64,000 bases of DNA, taken from contig VWZF01006082.1 of the NCBI GenBank assembly GCA_013396755.1, positions 686,197 to 750,196 on the forward strand, in the 5' to 3' direction. Shown in pieces: positions 1 to 13,559 of the stretch; positions within the stretch are counted from its first letter, which is position 1, and each line of letters opens with the position of its first letter. This DNA is from Sclerurus mexicanus. Taxonomy: Eukaryota > Chordata > Aves > Passeriformes > Furnariidae. The position numbers and the translations under genes were made by a program. The notes below the pieces were generated by a model. It saw nothing but the letters and a program-made list of their open reading frames with translations, ran no database searches and was not told where the DNA came from.

Positions 1-2209
1 ATATATGTGAAACATGAGTAAAACCAGTGCGTCAGAGTACTCCCAAAGAAACAGAAAGATTTGGGACAGAAAGGAGTGTTATAGTCTCAAGCATTCACAT
101 TTCATCAGGGTGTGGTTCCCTTTGAGAAAATGGGATTTTAAAATTGTTACCATAAACTATTAGGACAGACTATGCATCCATTTTAAGCATCAAATCAGAC
201 ATTCAGGTATTGAAATTGCTACTATTATTCTAAAATGTTTAATATTATCTCTCTGTACTTATAGCAGTAAAGAATACAAGTTTAGCTTGATTTATTCACA
301 GAAGTTTTCCTGCTGTTACGATCTGAACCACCCACAGGAATGCAAGACTGGAAGCGGACTTCTTGAGTTTCCCAAGATCAGGATAAATCTTGTCATAAAT
401 AGATAAACTCCATCTAAAAACAGGCAAGATTTGTTCTTCCACCGCTCTGAGAGGCCGCCCCAGATCCAGCCTCTTCAGTGGCAGGAAGGGATGCAGGTTC
501 CAGATAACCCCCATCACTGATCAGTCCTTGCCTGCTTGCGTGAGAAAAAAGTGAAAATAACTCCTTCATAAAGGAATAGGTATTAGTGTTAAAACACAGA
601 GAGATTGGGATTTGGCCTTTGCTACCAATGAAGTTACAACTGGGAGGGATGTATGGGGATCACTAATCTGCCGTGGAGCTGGTTGCTGGGAAGCCATTGA
701 CAGCTCACGTTGTTGATGAGAAACAGTGGCTCTGTGACAACATTTGGTTTGGCTGGCAAGGATTAATTTATTCAAAACACACAGAGCCTGTTTGTTGTTC
801 ATTTTCGGAAACATCAGCTTCTGTTCCATATCAAAGGCCAAAAAAGACATTCCTTTTTCATTTTTCATGTAATACTGAATTTTTTGGCTTATGACGTGAC
901 AAAGGCTTAAAAAGAGTTACTGTTGATAGATACAAATAAATGTTAAATAGCATAACTTTTTCAAGTTTACATATCCTTTAATAAAATAATTTCCTTTCCT
1001 TCCTTGTTTTTGAAAATTCAAACTGTATGTGAAACCAAAAGCTTTTCTTTTCTTTTTAAACCGGTTTTAAACCCCTCAAAATCTAAATAAACATTAATTT
1101 TTTTTCAAATTAGGTCAGGAAAATCAAAGTATGTAACAGTAATTTTTAAAACTGTACTACCTCTGTTTTTACATGTTTAAAAATGTTGTAGCATATATTT
1201 TATATCATTATCTGTAAGATACTGTATCAAAAAATGAAAAAGAAAACACTCCCTATAAAATTGAATATCCACTCAGTTTCAGTCCTTGAGTTCATATGGC
1301 AACACTAATACAGTCCGTGAAAACTTTTCCTTTCCTAATATTTTGAAATTTTAAATTTGCAACATTAATATTTCAACAAGTATATTGTTTACTTCATTCG
1401 GGTTCCTGGTTTAGGATGAACTGCTGTCACGAAGAAGCAAAAAGAAAAGAGTGTACTTTTTAAAAATCTATCTAAGCCACAGCTTCTCTAATGCTGGAGA
1501 TATGCACATCATATCTGAAGTTTTCACAGAGCTCTCAGGAACAGAGATAGCTTTAAAGTTTACTCCAACGTCCCCACTTGCCAGATTTTCAGCACGGCTG
1601 AGGTCCAGGGTTTTGACTGAAACTCATTTCTTAATATTTAGCTAATTTAAATGCTAATTAGACTAATTTGATGAGTAAAACATAGTAGGAATTCATTAGC
1701 AACTTTGCTGCTATTGCTTTACGTCTACAGAGAAATTCTCTAAAACAGGACTCCAGGGACAGTAGCGCATCTGTTACCAGTTGAACAAGTTGGATTCTTT
1801 GTAATACTAAACCTTAGAGTTGGTAATGTATTGCAGAACTGCAGAGAAGACTGAGCAGCAATTTTAAATTTTGCAAATCTAGCACATCTTGGACATAGGC
1901 CACCATTGAAGAAGAGGCCTTATGCTGTCCTGAGCCCATCTGCTTCATGGGGTTTGCTCTGAGTTTTACATACAGAGGAAGAAAACGTGCCTTGTCTCTG
2001 TCTCTCATTACCTACTACAGTTGTTCCAGTTCTTCTACCTGGTGTTATTGGTGCCTTACAAAGTAATTAAACCATTCACCTCATGTCTGATACTGGGGAT
2101 AGCCTTTAATGGTTTTACTGAGCTCCATGAAATTAGTGAGGCTCCACAGAAGTGGAGGAGATACAAACATTGATGATGATCTCTTTGGAAGAATAGTCAG
2201 TTGGTTGGC

Positions 2210-2279
2210 TTTGTTTGTTTATCTTCGTTTGGTTTGGTGTTTTTTTGTTTGGTTTGCTTTGCTTTGCTTTTCTTTTCTT
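2210..2279 (+). repeat. T/G-rich low-complexity tract
   Basis: TTTG, TTTGG and GCTTT words (for example GTTTGGTTTGGTGTTTTTTT). It lies about 50 bp upstream of the CR1 tail at 2329. Confidence 0.85.
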
Positions 2280-2328
2280 GGGTGAGCTTTTTTAATCCGT
2301 TTTTCCTGCAGCATGTGCCATTAGTGGC

Positions 2329-2420
2329 ACTTGGGGAAGCGGTTTAGTGGTGAACATGTCAGTGCTGGGTTAAATCAATGATCTTAAGAGGTATTTTCCA
2401 CTCTTAACAATTCTATGATT
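2329..2420 (+). mobile_element. CR1 LINE 3' tail fragment
   Basis: The order of short blocks (GGTTTAGTGGTGAACATGTC, then CAGTGCTGGGTTAA, then GATCTTAAGAGG, then ATTCTATGATT) matches the 3' end of avian CR1. Severely 5' truncated and diverged. It sits antisense to MID1 in the intron after the 96-nt exon. Confidence 0.8.
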
Positions 2421-2700
2421 ACCACAGCCAACAAGGTACTTGAGCAGATGCCAAATTTTCAAGATCTGACTTTGAATCTATTTAAAAGCAAAGCTGCTTA
2501 TGGGCTTAATTAGGTAACTGAATTTTAGTCTGGAAAAAAAAAAAAAAGACAAAATAAGAAACCCTATGGAGAACTTCCATGGCAAAAAGTAAGGTAAGAA
2601 GTTTTGCTAAACAAGAATCTGTTTTGGACTCTCTTCCTGTGTCCACTCCCATGGCTGAATTAGTATGTGATTATTTTAATTTGCATGTAGAGCAGCAGCC

Positions 2701-2735
2701 CCCATAAGGGACATAGATGTCCCCATAGGGACATT
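2701..2735 (+). repeat. Small duplicated hairpin
   Basis: GGGACAT and ATGTCCC (2708-2714 and 2717-2723) form a 7-bp stem with a 2-nt spacer, and the word CCCATA(A)GGGACAT occurs twice, 21 bp apart. Confidence 0.75.
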
Positions 2736-3238
2736 TAGAAAATCCCACAGATTTTAGGGAAATATGGGTTCAGATCTCTCCATGCTGAAGATTTTCTGTG
2801 ATATTCAGAGTGGAATATATAAGTGAAGTAACTCAAAGACCTGTAAGCATCTGTCTTCTTTGGAAGATAAATATATTTCATGTATAACTTTTGAGTCCAT
2901 ATATGCATTTAGATAGTAAATTCTAATTAAAAAAACCCTAAGAAAACCAAAAAACAGTGGTCACTAGAACTCGAAATGTAGTTGTGGATCCTCTTTGTAT
3001 TTCTTTGCTTTAATTTTCCACCTGTAAATACTACTCTATCTCACAAAGGACCCAAAAAGATAAACATGTTGCAGATAATAAGTGATGTGCTCAAGTATAG
3101 TAGTGGTGGAGGTCATATTAACATATCATAATTAAAACAGGATAGGAAGGAATGTAAAGGAGGTCACCTGTATTGATAATACCATTTATCAGTGAAAAAG
3201 CTTCAAGTCAGTTAGCCACTAGTTTAATTCAGTTCTGT

Positions 3239-3290
3239 CTTGTTTGTTTTGTTTTTTGTGGTTTGTTTGCTTCTTTTTGTTAAAAATTTT
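3239..3290 (+). repeat. MID1: T/G-rich low-complexity tract near exon 3
   Basis: CTTGTTTGTTTTGTTTTTTG and onward, 67 bp beyond the donor of the 96-nt MID1 exon. In the MID1 transcript this would be A/C-rich intron sequence. Confidence 0.8.
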
Positions 3291-3356
3291 CCTCCTGAAT
3301 GCTAGGAGTGAATATAATTAGGTTTATAACTATTTCAAATGAAGGTCAGTACTCAC

Positions 3357-3452
3357 TTCTACATGTTGGCAGGTCTGAATGAGTTTCGCCAGGAGAGTTT
3401 CCAGTTCAGTATTCCTCTTAATAAGGTTGGTGAGGTTACTCTCCAAATTTTG
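3357..3452 (-). CDS. MID1: MID1 second coding exon (residues 221-252, coiled coil)
   Basis: A 96-nt exon encoding 32 residues, starting QNLESNLTNL and ending CQHVE, that continue directly from Lys220 of the upstream coding exon. This is the first part of the coiled coil, the region through which MID1 dimerises; a hydrophobic heptad-like pattern (L, L, I, L, L, L, I) is visible. The acceptor is minus strand TTTGACAG (AG at 3454-3453) after a C/T-rich tract, and the donor is a consensus GTGAGT at 3356-3351. Both junctions are phase 0, so skipping this exon would keep the reading frame. The residues match MID1 rather than MID2, which differs at several positions in this segment. It is too short to stand out as an ORF and was found by reading the minus strand. 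Confidence 0.95.
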
Positions 3453-3456
3453 CTGT

Positions 3457-6400
3457 CAAAAAGAAAGAACACATTAGCATTTCACAGAATTTAATGTTTA
3501 GGTGAATATTTGAAAAATCTAATTACACAGGTATGAACACGAGACTTTCATTTTGGTATGTTCCATTACATATTTGATTACATTAGATGTTTTGTCTATG
3601 CAAGACAAGAGAGCAGACAAGTTCAATATAAGAGTGAATTCTAGAAAATAAGGTTTCTAAGGACCTACTAAAAACTAGATTAAGCAATTAGTTTTAGTCA
3701 GGAGGAAAAAAAGCAAGTAAGGAGAACACCAGGAAAGCTAAAAACATTTCCCAAAAATAAGTGGTTTATTTTGACTGAGAACATTTTTGACAATTTTGAA
3801 TTTAAAAGCTTGCTGCTAACTAAGGTCTCTGAGCACATGCCCCTTTGGAACTGTACTTTAAGGACCAGTAGATAGGTCAGCACTTTCTTCTTGGGATTCA
3901 CAGTGCTGTGGGGGGTCGTTATAATTGATTTAATCCCCTCGTTCAGCAGAGCTATATTTTTAAATAAATAATCTAAAGGAAAGCTTCCTTTCTACACAAA
4001 AGAATAAAGTATCTACTCACAGATTGTGCCTTCACTCACTGTTCTTAAGAGAGAACTTGTGGCTTGAGTCTGTATTTATCACCTGATTACGGATGCCATA
4101 AATATCTTCAACCCTGGGAGAACAAAGAGCTTTCCAGCCAACAGATCTGAAACTGCATTCGGGCTCTGTGCAATTGCACAGGAGATTGAGATTTAGCAAC
4201 AAATGTTTCATCATCCCTTCTCCCCTCTGCATCCGTAGGAAGGAACCTCAGCCACAGGAGGAACAGGTCTGTGGCAGCTGTGACCCACTCCCTGGTCTGG
4301 CTGCCTTTGGACCAGGACTTTGCTGTGCACCCTGGAACTTGCAGCTACCAACTCTATGCTTTTTCTACACATCCTGAAGTAACTGCTGTTTTATACGAAA
4401 TTTCATCTTTCGGAAGCACCTGGGCATGGAAACGCTTGGTTTTTTGAATAAACCATAAAGTTTCCACAGAAATGAAAAGGTCCTGTAAATATGGTTTAAG
4501 TATATAAAAAAAAAGGCATGCCATTAAAAAGAGTCCTGACTGTAAACATTCATTTATGTCAGTATCTTCAGGGGCATATATTTAATTTTTAAGCATTTGG
4601 GGACTTTTTGCATGACAAGCTGTTTCTTTTAGTTGTTCACCCATGTAAGTGTGAGAGACTAGTCACTTGCTTAGTATTCCTGACAGGCTGACAGTCTCTG
4701 ATTTTTAATTGTACTTTGTCCTCCAAGCAGTCCCTGGCATCTAGGAAGTACTGAACAAGAACACCAGAAGTGGGCCCTTTGCTTTTCTCCTGACAAGGGC
4801 TGTAGTGTCTCTGCAGAGCCTTCATTAATTTCAACCCTCCTCATCTTTTATTAATGGACTTCTTTTCTTCACACTACTGCTTTCCATCAGATGTATCTAT
4901 CCTATAATTTCAGTCCCTGCAGTTACCATTAACTCACCTGACTTCTATCCTCCCCACAACCCTCATCCTCATACATACATTTAGTCTGTGTGTGTGTTTT
5001 CTGGTGCTGTTACTCCCTGCATATTTTATGCTGGTTTAAAACACTTTGTTCCCTGCCCTCCCTTTCTGCAGCTGTGCAGTCTCCTTACTCCTTGCATATG
5101 GCTGCAAGCAAATGAAGATGGCAGTATTTCATTGCTGAACCATCCATACTTTGGCATTTACCAGGGCTGATGCTGTAAGCACCAGAGAAGCAGTCACTTC
5201 TGTTCCATTAAGGAAAGAATAAGATTTTGATGGCTTTACATATATGACCCTCCTGAGAAGCGTGATGGGTGTTTGAAATACATAATTTTGGCATTTTCTT
5301 CCCAGCACAGCCACGCATATTGTGTATCACAAGTTCTGGCTGTAAAAATACCTTCTACACTACATTTATTTTATAGCCCATTAAAACGGAGTAACAAGAA
5401 TGGGCATGCTTACTGAACTGAGCTGTATCTTATATTTCCATAAGCTATACTGTGAACAATCTTAATTGTAAAGGCATGTTTGCTGCCCTGTCAGATGTCC
5501 TTTTGTAGGGCTGAGACTCACATGGAAAGTCAAAATACCGTATACAGTTACAGTATCAGATAACTTTTGTCTTTAAAAACCAGTTCCTTAAGATTATCCA
5601 AACGTGCAAATACTCTTGAAATTTTATTTATATAACTTCTTATTCTTCTATATTAATCTTGTACATGTTCTAATATTTCAAACTAAAATCCTTAAATGAA
5701 AAATGTGTATTCTTGATTGAGGTTACCTAATTTAAAATGTATTATTGGACATAATAAATACTAACAGTCTGGATCTATACAATACTATTAAGAAAAATTT
5801 AATTCAAAACTGTTATGGAACACTGCAGTGATTTGAAAAAACTGAAAGTTATTGATCTTCAACTAAGGCCATTAATACATGAAGAGTCAGTATTTTTCTC
5901 AGAAAGTTATTGATCCATAGATATAGATTCTTATATTCAGGATATTTTCAAATCCTAGACATAATAATCTATATTCCTGGATATATATCCTGGATAAAGA
6001 ACAGAATCTTAGAATAAGTTTCCTATCCAATGAATCTAAACATAAATCCGTATATATCATAATGGCTTCACACAGATCTCAATATCCTCTGCATTTCCTG
6101 ACCATGAAAATGGAGGATAACTATTAAACAACTGAGTTGCCTTAGCAAAACTGGAGTTAGTGCATTCCCATGCTCTAGTTCCTTGAACAGTGTAATTTTC
6201 AAACCGGAAAACCTGAAATTTTGTTCCCATGCAGTTTGGTATGCAAGGGATTTGGGTTTATTTAAGTCAAAAATGATCACAATTAAATTTCTGTTGAAGA
6301 ACATCAGTATATATTAATGTTTTACAAGATAACAAGAACCTGGTGCCTGCTTTCTGAATTAATGTCAATCTTCCCAGTTTCACTGAATGGCAGCTCTTAA

Positions 6401-7554
6401 AAGTGGCCTGATTTGAAAATTTTAAAGGTCATAAAAAGTGATCAATTCTTGAAGTGTGTTTATCCAGATTTTCTCTTGTCAGTATCTTCGTCTAGTACTT
6501 TCCCCTATTCTATTCCCATGCAGACAATGGTACCACTTTGGCTATCACATGACAGTAGGTGACAGAAGCAGAGTTTGAGCTCTGTCCTCTTCCTTTCCTC
6601 CATACAGGGGAACCCAGAAAAAGCCTGAAAATTTAAATTTCAGAAGCAGAAGTTTGCTCACAGGCTTTCCAGTGCCACAACCTCATTTCACATCCATACC
6701 TCAGAACTTCCTCGGTTGTGTAAAACTACAATGCCAGATTTGGCATCTTGGAAAATTGATCCAGTTTCCCTAGACCAGAATTCCTGATGGAGTGAATTGT
6801 AGCCAGATTTTAAGTCTGAAAAAAGTGTGCTGTCATATTATGATGAGTACCTGTGAAAATGAGTAGCACATTAACCTGATTAAAAATATCTTCCTTCTTC
6901 CTACCAAATCTTTTACTGCTATCTTCTGTTAGGTGAACCACATTACAATTGTATTTTTGGAAATGTTCTAGGTAAATAATAATTTCTTAAACATTAGCAC
7001 CTGCCTTTCCTTTTTTTTCTTCTTCCTCCTGATTTTAGAAAACCGGGTTTGTTTATTTGTTTGTTTTTTAAAGAGCACAATAGCTGCTGTGCATTTGTTC
7101 TGTGGACAGGCTTCATGCATGTTAACTCAATAGATGCAAACTGCTCTCAAAAAGCAAAAGCAAGGCTGAATGCTTCCTGACTTACAAATGCAGACCTAGC
7201 CCAAGATCTTGGCATTCCATGTGTGCTTTGAAACTGTTTTTGCAACATCCAGTGTAAAGTGAAAGGAATTCTTTTTGTCCATTTAGCAGGGTCTGACAAC
7301 TATACAACATAAATATTCTTATAATCTTGGGATAAATCCAAGTAGATGAAATCACAGACATGTAATTGAAAAGGACAGTTAAGGATGGTGTTTCATTTTG
7401 TCTCTGCATGCCTATAAAATAATATGAACCAGGGACTGGAGTTCAGGTTGGAAAAATTAATGCTAAAAATTAGAGGAAGGCAACTCAGGACTGATCTCAA
7501 TTTTTAAGCTGCTGTCTAGCTCACACTGAAGTCATGATCATGTTGCAGTAATGA
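3457..7554. other. Intron sequence without recognisable features
   Basis: AT-rich intron. Contains ATAT-rich words at 5930-6005 with CCTGGATATATATCCTGG as an imperfect dyad, and short frames of fewer than 80 codons. No exon, RNA gene or repeat family recognised. Confidence 0.7.
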
Positions 7555-7645
7555 TTGCATGAGGCTTGTGCCCTGATTGAAGTGGGAGGTCAGACTAGAT
7601 GATCATAATGGTCTCTTCTGGCCTTTAAATCTATCAGTCTATGAA
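7555..7645 (+). mobile_element. Old CR1-type LINE 3' tail
   Basis: GGGAGGTCAGACTAGATGAT, then AATGGTCTCTTCTGGCCTTT and AATCTATCAGTCTATGA, is the 3' end typical of an older CR1 lineage shared with other sauropsids. It differs from the younger bird copies, which end ATTCTATGATTCTATG. The 5' boundary is uncertain. Confidence 0.75.
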
Positions 7646-10600
7646 AACCAAATGTGAACCCATGCCCTTTGCCAAATTAACAGTCTCACGCAAAGCATTG
7701 CTTGTCTAAAATAGGAAGGTAGCACAAACAGATAGTCCTAAGCTACTATATGGGTTGGAAATACTGTCAAAGTAAATTATTGTAAGCTTCTAAAGAAGAA
7801 AAATGCTGAGTTGTGTGCTCCTGCCTTACGTCACAGCAGATAAAACAATAACATTTCCAAGATCATCTTCTCAGAGACATTTTTCTGCTCCATAAAACTG
7901 TCTATTCAAAAGGCCACAAAATAAAACATATAGCTATCAGCTACAATGAGATCTTAAATTCTATTTGAAGTAAAGCAACTGTATTTTTCTCATTAAAATA
8001 TTATTTTTTCTGTCATTTGTAAATATAAGTACTCATTTGAATTTTCCACTCACTGCTTACTGTAAAGATTTGAGAACTGGTCCACTGAAACTGCAGCACA
8101 TGCTAAGATGCACACACTATGGGATAGTATATGTAACAACAGCCTTGATCACCATTTACATCAAATCCACCATGATCAAAGCCTTTCAGCAGCAAATATT
8201 GACTGCAGTTAGCATTTCCCCTGATCCTGGTGAAAAACTGACCAGAGTAAGGCATATTTTGAGACTAAAAAGAAAACAACTTTGCATATTGGAAATTACT
8301 AATAATATAGGTTTCCTGAGAACCACGGCCACCCTCCCCTCACCTCTTCACAAAGGGTTAAATTTAGAGAGAGTTTATATATTTTCCAACTGGGTTGGTT
8401 AAAGTGTACAAACAAAAGCCACACAGTTACACAGCAGTAAAACAGAAATGAGAAATAAAACACCATAAAGCAGAAGCGTGACCACATCCCAACCTACTCA
8501 AGCTAGCAGGGTAACCAGAGCAGTGTTGACACGGCAGATCAAGTCTTTAGTACACACAGGCTGGCTAGAGATCATAAATACACTCCCTGTCACCAACATA
8601 ATCCATGCAAACATCTTCATTGCGAATGTTTTTGCTCCTAGTTTGAAGGCATTGTGCTTGCATGTGCTCCAGTTACGTTCCACCTCGCTGTGGTGGCATA
8701 CCCCATGAACTAGTCCTGTTGCCTCCAGGACTTGTGTCTAACCTATTAAAAAAGTTGCCAATCAAATCCAGAGTAACTGCCAAAATACCAAAGATGGTTT
8801 TGAGCCAGGTTTTGGATGTATGCGAGTTTAATGTTTCCTTTGGTGTTCTTTATTTAAATGGACATGCCAGGTGCACATGGAAAAACTCAAACTAATTTTT
8901 ATTCTATGTACTTGTCCTGAAACAGATGACTACTCCTCTGTAGAATACATGCAATTGAAATACATGTATTTCTTCAGCCAGGGAAGGGTAACATTCACGG
9001 TTAATAGGAATGATTGACCTCAAGTCTCAAATGTGCAGAGCTTGACAACTGCACTCCACATTTCTATGTGTAAAGAAATAACAGCTACGATGTTGATACA
9101 CTCCTGGGGACTAAGATTTTTACCTCAAGTGATTACAGCATATCACAAGGAAAGACCCATGAGATACCGCACTGTTAATTAATTGTCCAGGACTACTTTT
9201 TGTAAAAGTGCAATGAAAATGTCTGCATTTGAGGCCACTGTGACTTCAACAACATTAACTAAGTTGTGTCTACTTTCATATTTCATAGGAATGTAATTTA
9301 TTTTTTTATTAACCTCTATTTAATAAGGGATGTTGTGGAAACTAAAGGAAATTCAAGCATTACAAATTCTTGACCACATAAAATCTGAGAAGGCAATATT
9401 CTAGGGAAAACCTCCAACTGCATTTTTATGTTTCTGGAAAGCCATGCCCTCAAACAGACCAAGGGCGCTTGCCACTTGTGGCTGCAGCTCTGCCCTTTGA
9501 TCTAACTACACTTGTCAGTCTTGGGAGTTGCTCTTTAGTCTTCCTTCACTATTCTTCTCTCATTTTTTGGAGCACAAGAGAAATTTCATAACTGGGGCCT
9601 TTGAGAAAAAAAAAACCCCAAGAGATATACATATAGTACCCTATAGCAAAAGTTTTCCATTAATGTGTACAAATAAGCTTGAGAAAGAAATAATATATAT
9701 TCTGAAAAACTATTCAGCATATAACAGGGACCATGGTTACCAAGAACACAGGTAAAGAAGAAGCTTATACTGCTTAGCTATTTTCATTATTGTAATGGAA
9801 GGACATACAACAATGAAATGAAAATAATATTTTCTTTTAAACAGAGAAGGCAATTTGTTTTCTGAGGCATTCAAATGTTATAAGAACTTTGTTCCAGTGT
9901 AGTTGACAAAAATGACTATATCGGACAAGCTTTTTTTTAGAGATTCCCATTTCAATTAAGCTATTAGAAGATATCCAAATGTTAACTTGACTGGGATATG
10001 GGTGATTGTTTCATTCCTATTTTTAATGAGGCATTAATCAATGAAGGACCATGATAATAATCAGGGATCAAAGATCAAGAAAGAATAGGTTTAGCATCTG
10101 ACCAAATTAAAACCAAGTTTGAGGCCATTATATATATATAATATTTTTTCTTCAATGCAGGAGTCAAACTGGAAGCTGAAGTGTTAAAAAAGCACAAGAA
10201 ATACCAGACACTCTGCACTTAAAGCATGTCATTAAAGACTTGTTGTGGAGAGCTAGTGGGTTTATAAGCTCATACTTTTCCCCATGGGCTAATCCAGTGC
10301 AATGAGGGGGGTTAAGGAGAACTTGAACTATTGCACAGCTGTCCCGCAGCATCCTACATCTACTTCCAACCTCCCAGGTCATGGAATGTTCTTAAAACCA
10401 GGAGTTCAACATGAGCTCCTGCCCATGAGATGCATAATGAAATCTTGTACAAGCAAGATCTGGGAAGTATTCATTCCAGGAACTGAAATTCTAAGTTTTT
10501 CACAAAGCTAATGACAGACATCTATATGAAAAGAAAGCAAGAATATTATCTAAAGAACCACAATTTATGCAGTGTTATTAATGTCCTGGTTTCTACAGAT

Positions 10601-13253
10601 GTCTGCCTAAACATTTCTGAAATCTTCTATTTATTTAAGAGGTTTTATTTTGGAAAAAATCTGGTTTTAATCAGTCGATACAAGTTACTGCACTTTGTGG
10701 TTGAAAAATTCCATCTTATCTAAGCAGATATATGTAAAAACAATTCAGTATTATGCAAAACTGGCAGGTTAGGAAGGAGAGTTAGATAGGTAAGGAGTAG
10801 AGAAGGTCAACATGGTGATTTGGTCTGCATAAGGCAGCAGTCTGGTGCAGCTGCCACAAAGCTAGCTCAGCTCTTTCTGCTGCCCTGTAATAAAGCTGAC
10901 ACTTGAGGCAGCTGCACCCATCTGCATTTATGTTTCTCAGTATAGCAAACAGCACTTTGAAAACCCCTACAGATATTAAAGACCTCCTGAAGATATTAAT
11001 TGTCCATCCAGAGAATGAAGCTGTGAGTCCATTTCTTGGCATGGCTAAGGGTCTGGGACACACAGGACTCACACTGGCTTTGCCTGCCACTAGTGCAGCA
11101 TCTAGCAATAGGGCTAACACAAAACGCCAGCAGTTCATCTTCAAGAAATGGGAATGACTTTCCATGTAGTTCTGCTACAGGGAGGAAACAGGTGAACACA
11201 GTATATTCCCAGCTGTTGCTCTAGTGGTATATTATGAGCCATACAGGTGCCATCAATAAGCTCAAGTGCAGCCAGAGAACAGCACCTCTTTCAGAAAACG
11301 CTGATCTCACTGTCCAATGGCAAGGTGCATGAAGCAAGTGTCAACCAACCAGTCCACCAGGAAACTCAATTCTGACATAGAGTGAATCATACCAAACAAA
11401 GCACCAGTTACAGTTGCGTTTTATGGGGGTTTGATTTTTGTGTTTATAAACCCTCCAAAATGTTGCCAAGAAGTACACCATGAGCTAATTCTTCCACTCT
11501 GGAGTGCTCTGGTTTTGCATCACTGAAGTCGTTGGTGGCTCTGCCTTTTCCTTGCAGTGAATAGGCTCCAGCTGCGAGAGGTTACTCACCATAAAAAAAT
11601 TGGCATCTGTCCAGTTCACTGTTCATTCTGTCACATGCTCATTGGCTTGCTGCCCACAGTTAGACCTTGGTCTAGACAGGAATGTGAATCTCTCTGTGTT
11701 TTCCTCTCATTTGCTCTATTTCCTATTCACTAAACTAAAACTGTCTACTAGACTGACAGTGAATGCCTTGAAAGAAGTTTGGTATGGGGAACATGACTTC
11801 CCCACAGTCTTCGAGTTTTGATACAAGTTCAAGTACTTTTTTGAAGGGAAAGCTTAAACATTCATCTAAAATACTCATTGACGTGGCCTGATAATATAAT
11901 TTATCAGTATTTTTCTGTACAAAGCTTTTGACCAAAGATCAGATCTCACATTTAAGAGTTACTGAAATAATCATTCTTGATTCAGATTCCAGCTACAGAG
12001 CTGGTATTATATTTAAAACTTGGACTTTATAAGTTGCTATGGACAAAACCAGAAAACATTAAATTATCTTAATTATATTAACATATTTAGGGACTTATTA
12101 AAACAATGCAATGGTGGTAAGCTGAGCTTAAACTAAACAGTGAGTATAAATTGCAAGGCACAGATCATGATTTGAAAGCAGATTTTCATATTTCTGTTTC
12201 ATATTTCTGTCACAGTCCAATGAAGTTTTTGTTCTGACCTGCCAATATTTCACCTGAGATCAACTCAAGATTTCAAATTCACTGACCACCAACAACAAAA
12301 AAAGGAGCCAAACCAGAAGACAAAACCCAAACCAAAACAGCAATAAAATCCCCATAAATTTTAGCTGGAAAACTAAAAGGTCTCAGTATACTTTAAGTAC
12401 TGATGCTCTGGAAAATTAACCATGACAAATATAGCACTTTGTTTTTGCCTTGATTTTGCAAATGATAAATGAAAGCCTACCAAGAAGATAGTCATCAGGC
12501 AGAAGTATCACCCTCCCTCATTTCATGTACAACACTAAAAGCTTTTCCTTCCCTTACCTCAGCAGTGCATTCAACTTCATTCCCAGTCATCCTAATCTTC
12601 CTCACTACTCTTACTTCCAATACATGTTTGTATTTTGCCTCTTTTTTTTCTTGCCATGCTGTGACCTGTCCAGCTGCTGCTGCAACATGCCCCTGAATTC
12701 CGGCTAGATTTTATGAACCTGAGTTGAACCCAGCTGCTGGCTCTTGCTTTGCTGGCAGTGCATGGTGCCAAGAAATTCTGAGAGGAAGGTCTGAAAGTAA
12801 CTTGGATGCTCAAGAAAAAGCTCAGAGGGTGAAGGATGCATGCTACAGCCAGAGGAGCAGCTGAAGAAATAGCTTCTGTCCTTACCCTGCTAAGACACTA
12901 TTTTTCAGTCCCTACTGGAGTGCACATTCACAAAGACTAAAATGCAATATTCAATTCAATGTTAATCCAGATATCATTTGGAGGCCAGTAATTCAAGAAT
13001 ACATTATTTTTTAGCAGCCCTCAACAATGTATATGCAATGATTAAAAAAACCAACATGCTGAAAGCAAACATCCCATGTGGAAGCCATGGCAGACTTCGG
13101 TATTTCACTTATTTCAACATTGCAGATGATGTCTTTTGTTTAACTAGTATGAACTAATCAATTAGTATAAACTATTTAATTGCTCATGCTAGTATGAACA
13201 ATTGCATGAAGATACTTCAAAGTAGCGAATTTTAGCTCAGGAATATACTGAAC
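7646..13253. other. Intron sequence without recognisable features
   Basis: AT-rich. The longest frames (8037-8402 plus, 10782-11165 minus) lack homology I can name and lack splice context. An A-run and AT microsatellite occur near 9608 and 10129-10144. Confidence 0.7.
12293..12350 (+). repeat. A/C low-complexity tract
   Basis: CAACAACAAAAAAAGG, then CAAAACCCAAACCAAAACAG. One of a recurring class of A-rich, C-interrupted tracts in this window. Confidence 0.75.
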
Positions 13254-13275
13254 TTTTTTTTTTTTTTTTTTTTTT
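13254..13275 (+). repeat. Poly-T run (22 T)
   Basis: Uninterrupted T22. It lies about 285 bp upstream of a CR1 copy in the opposite sense to a poly-A tail and is unlikely to be part of it. On the MID1-sense strand it is poly-A. Confidence 0.95.
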
Positions 13276-13559
13276 AATTACACACAGTTTGAAAGGAAAA
13301 ACCGGGGTAAAATTTCTGTCAAGAGTCAGTGCATTGTTACAGAATATTCCTAGTACCACCACAGAACTCTGGTCTCACAAGACACTGAAAGCATACATTA
13401 AAATATAAAAATTCTGCTGCAGTTTGCAAGGTGATTTATCACATCATATGAAATCAAACAACGCTTTTAGGAAAAAAGTGCAAATAGAAGTCCAGATATT
13501 TACACCTGTAAGATATTAAACTCATAATGTCCAAGCACAGGCTTATCTATCTCTGGTTG

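Larger units (their letters stand above)
1..3356 (-). other. MID1: Start of the next MID1 intron (partial)
   Basis: Downstream of the GTGAGT donor of the 96-nt exon on the minus strand. I looked for the following coiled-coil exon and did not find it, so it should lie beyond position 1. The stretch holds a T/G-rich tract (2210-2279), a CR1 tail (2329-2420), a small duplicated hairpin near 2701-2735, and an A-run near 2535-2547. Nothing else is recognisable. Confidence 0.8.

Noticed and set aside
10782..11165. 127-codon minus-strand ORF with a leader-like hydrophobic start (FVLALLLDAALVAG)
   Set aside because: The rest resembles no secreted protein, and overlapping frames on both strands point to chance.
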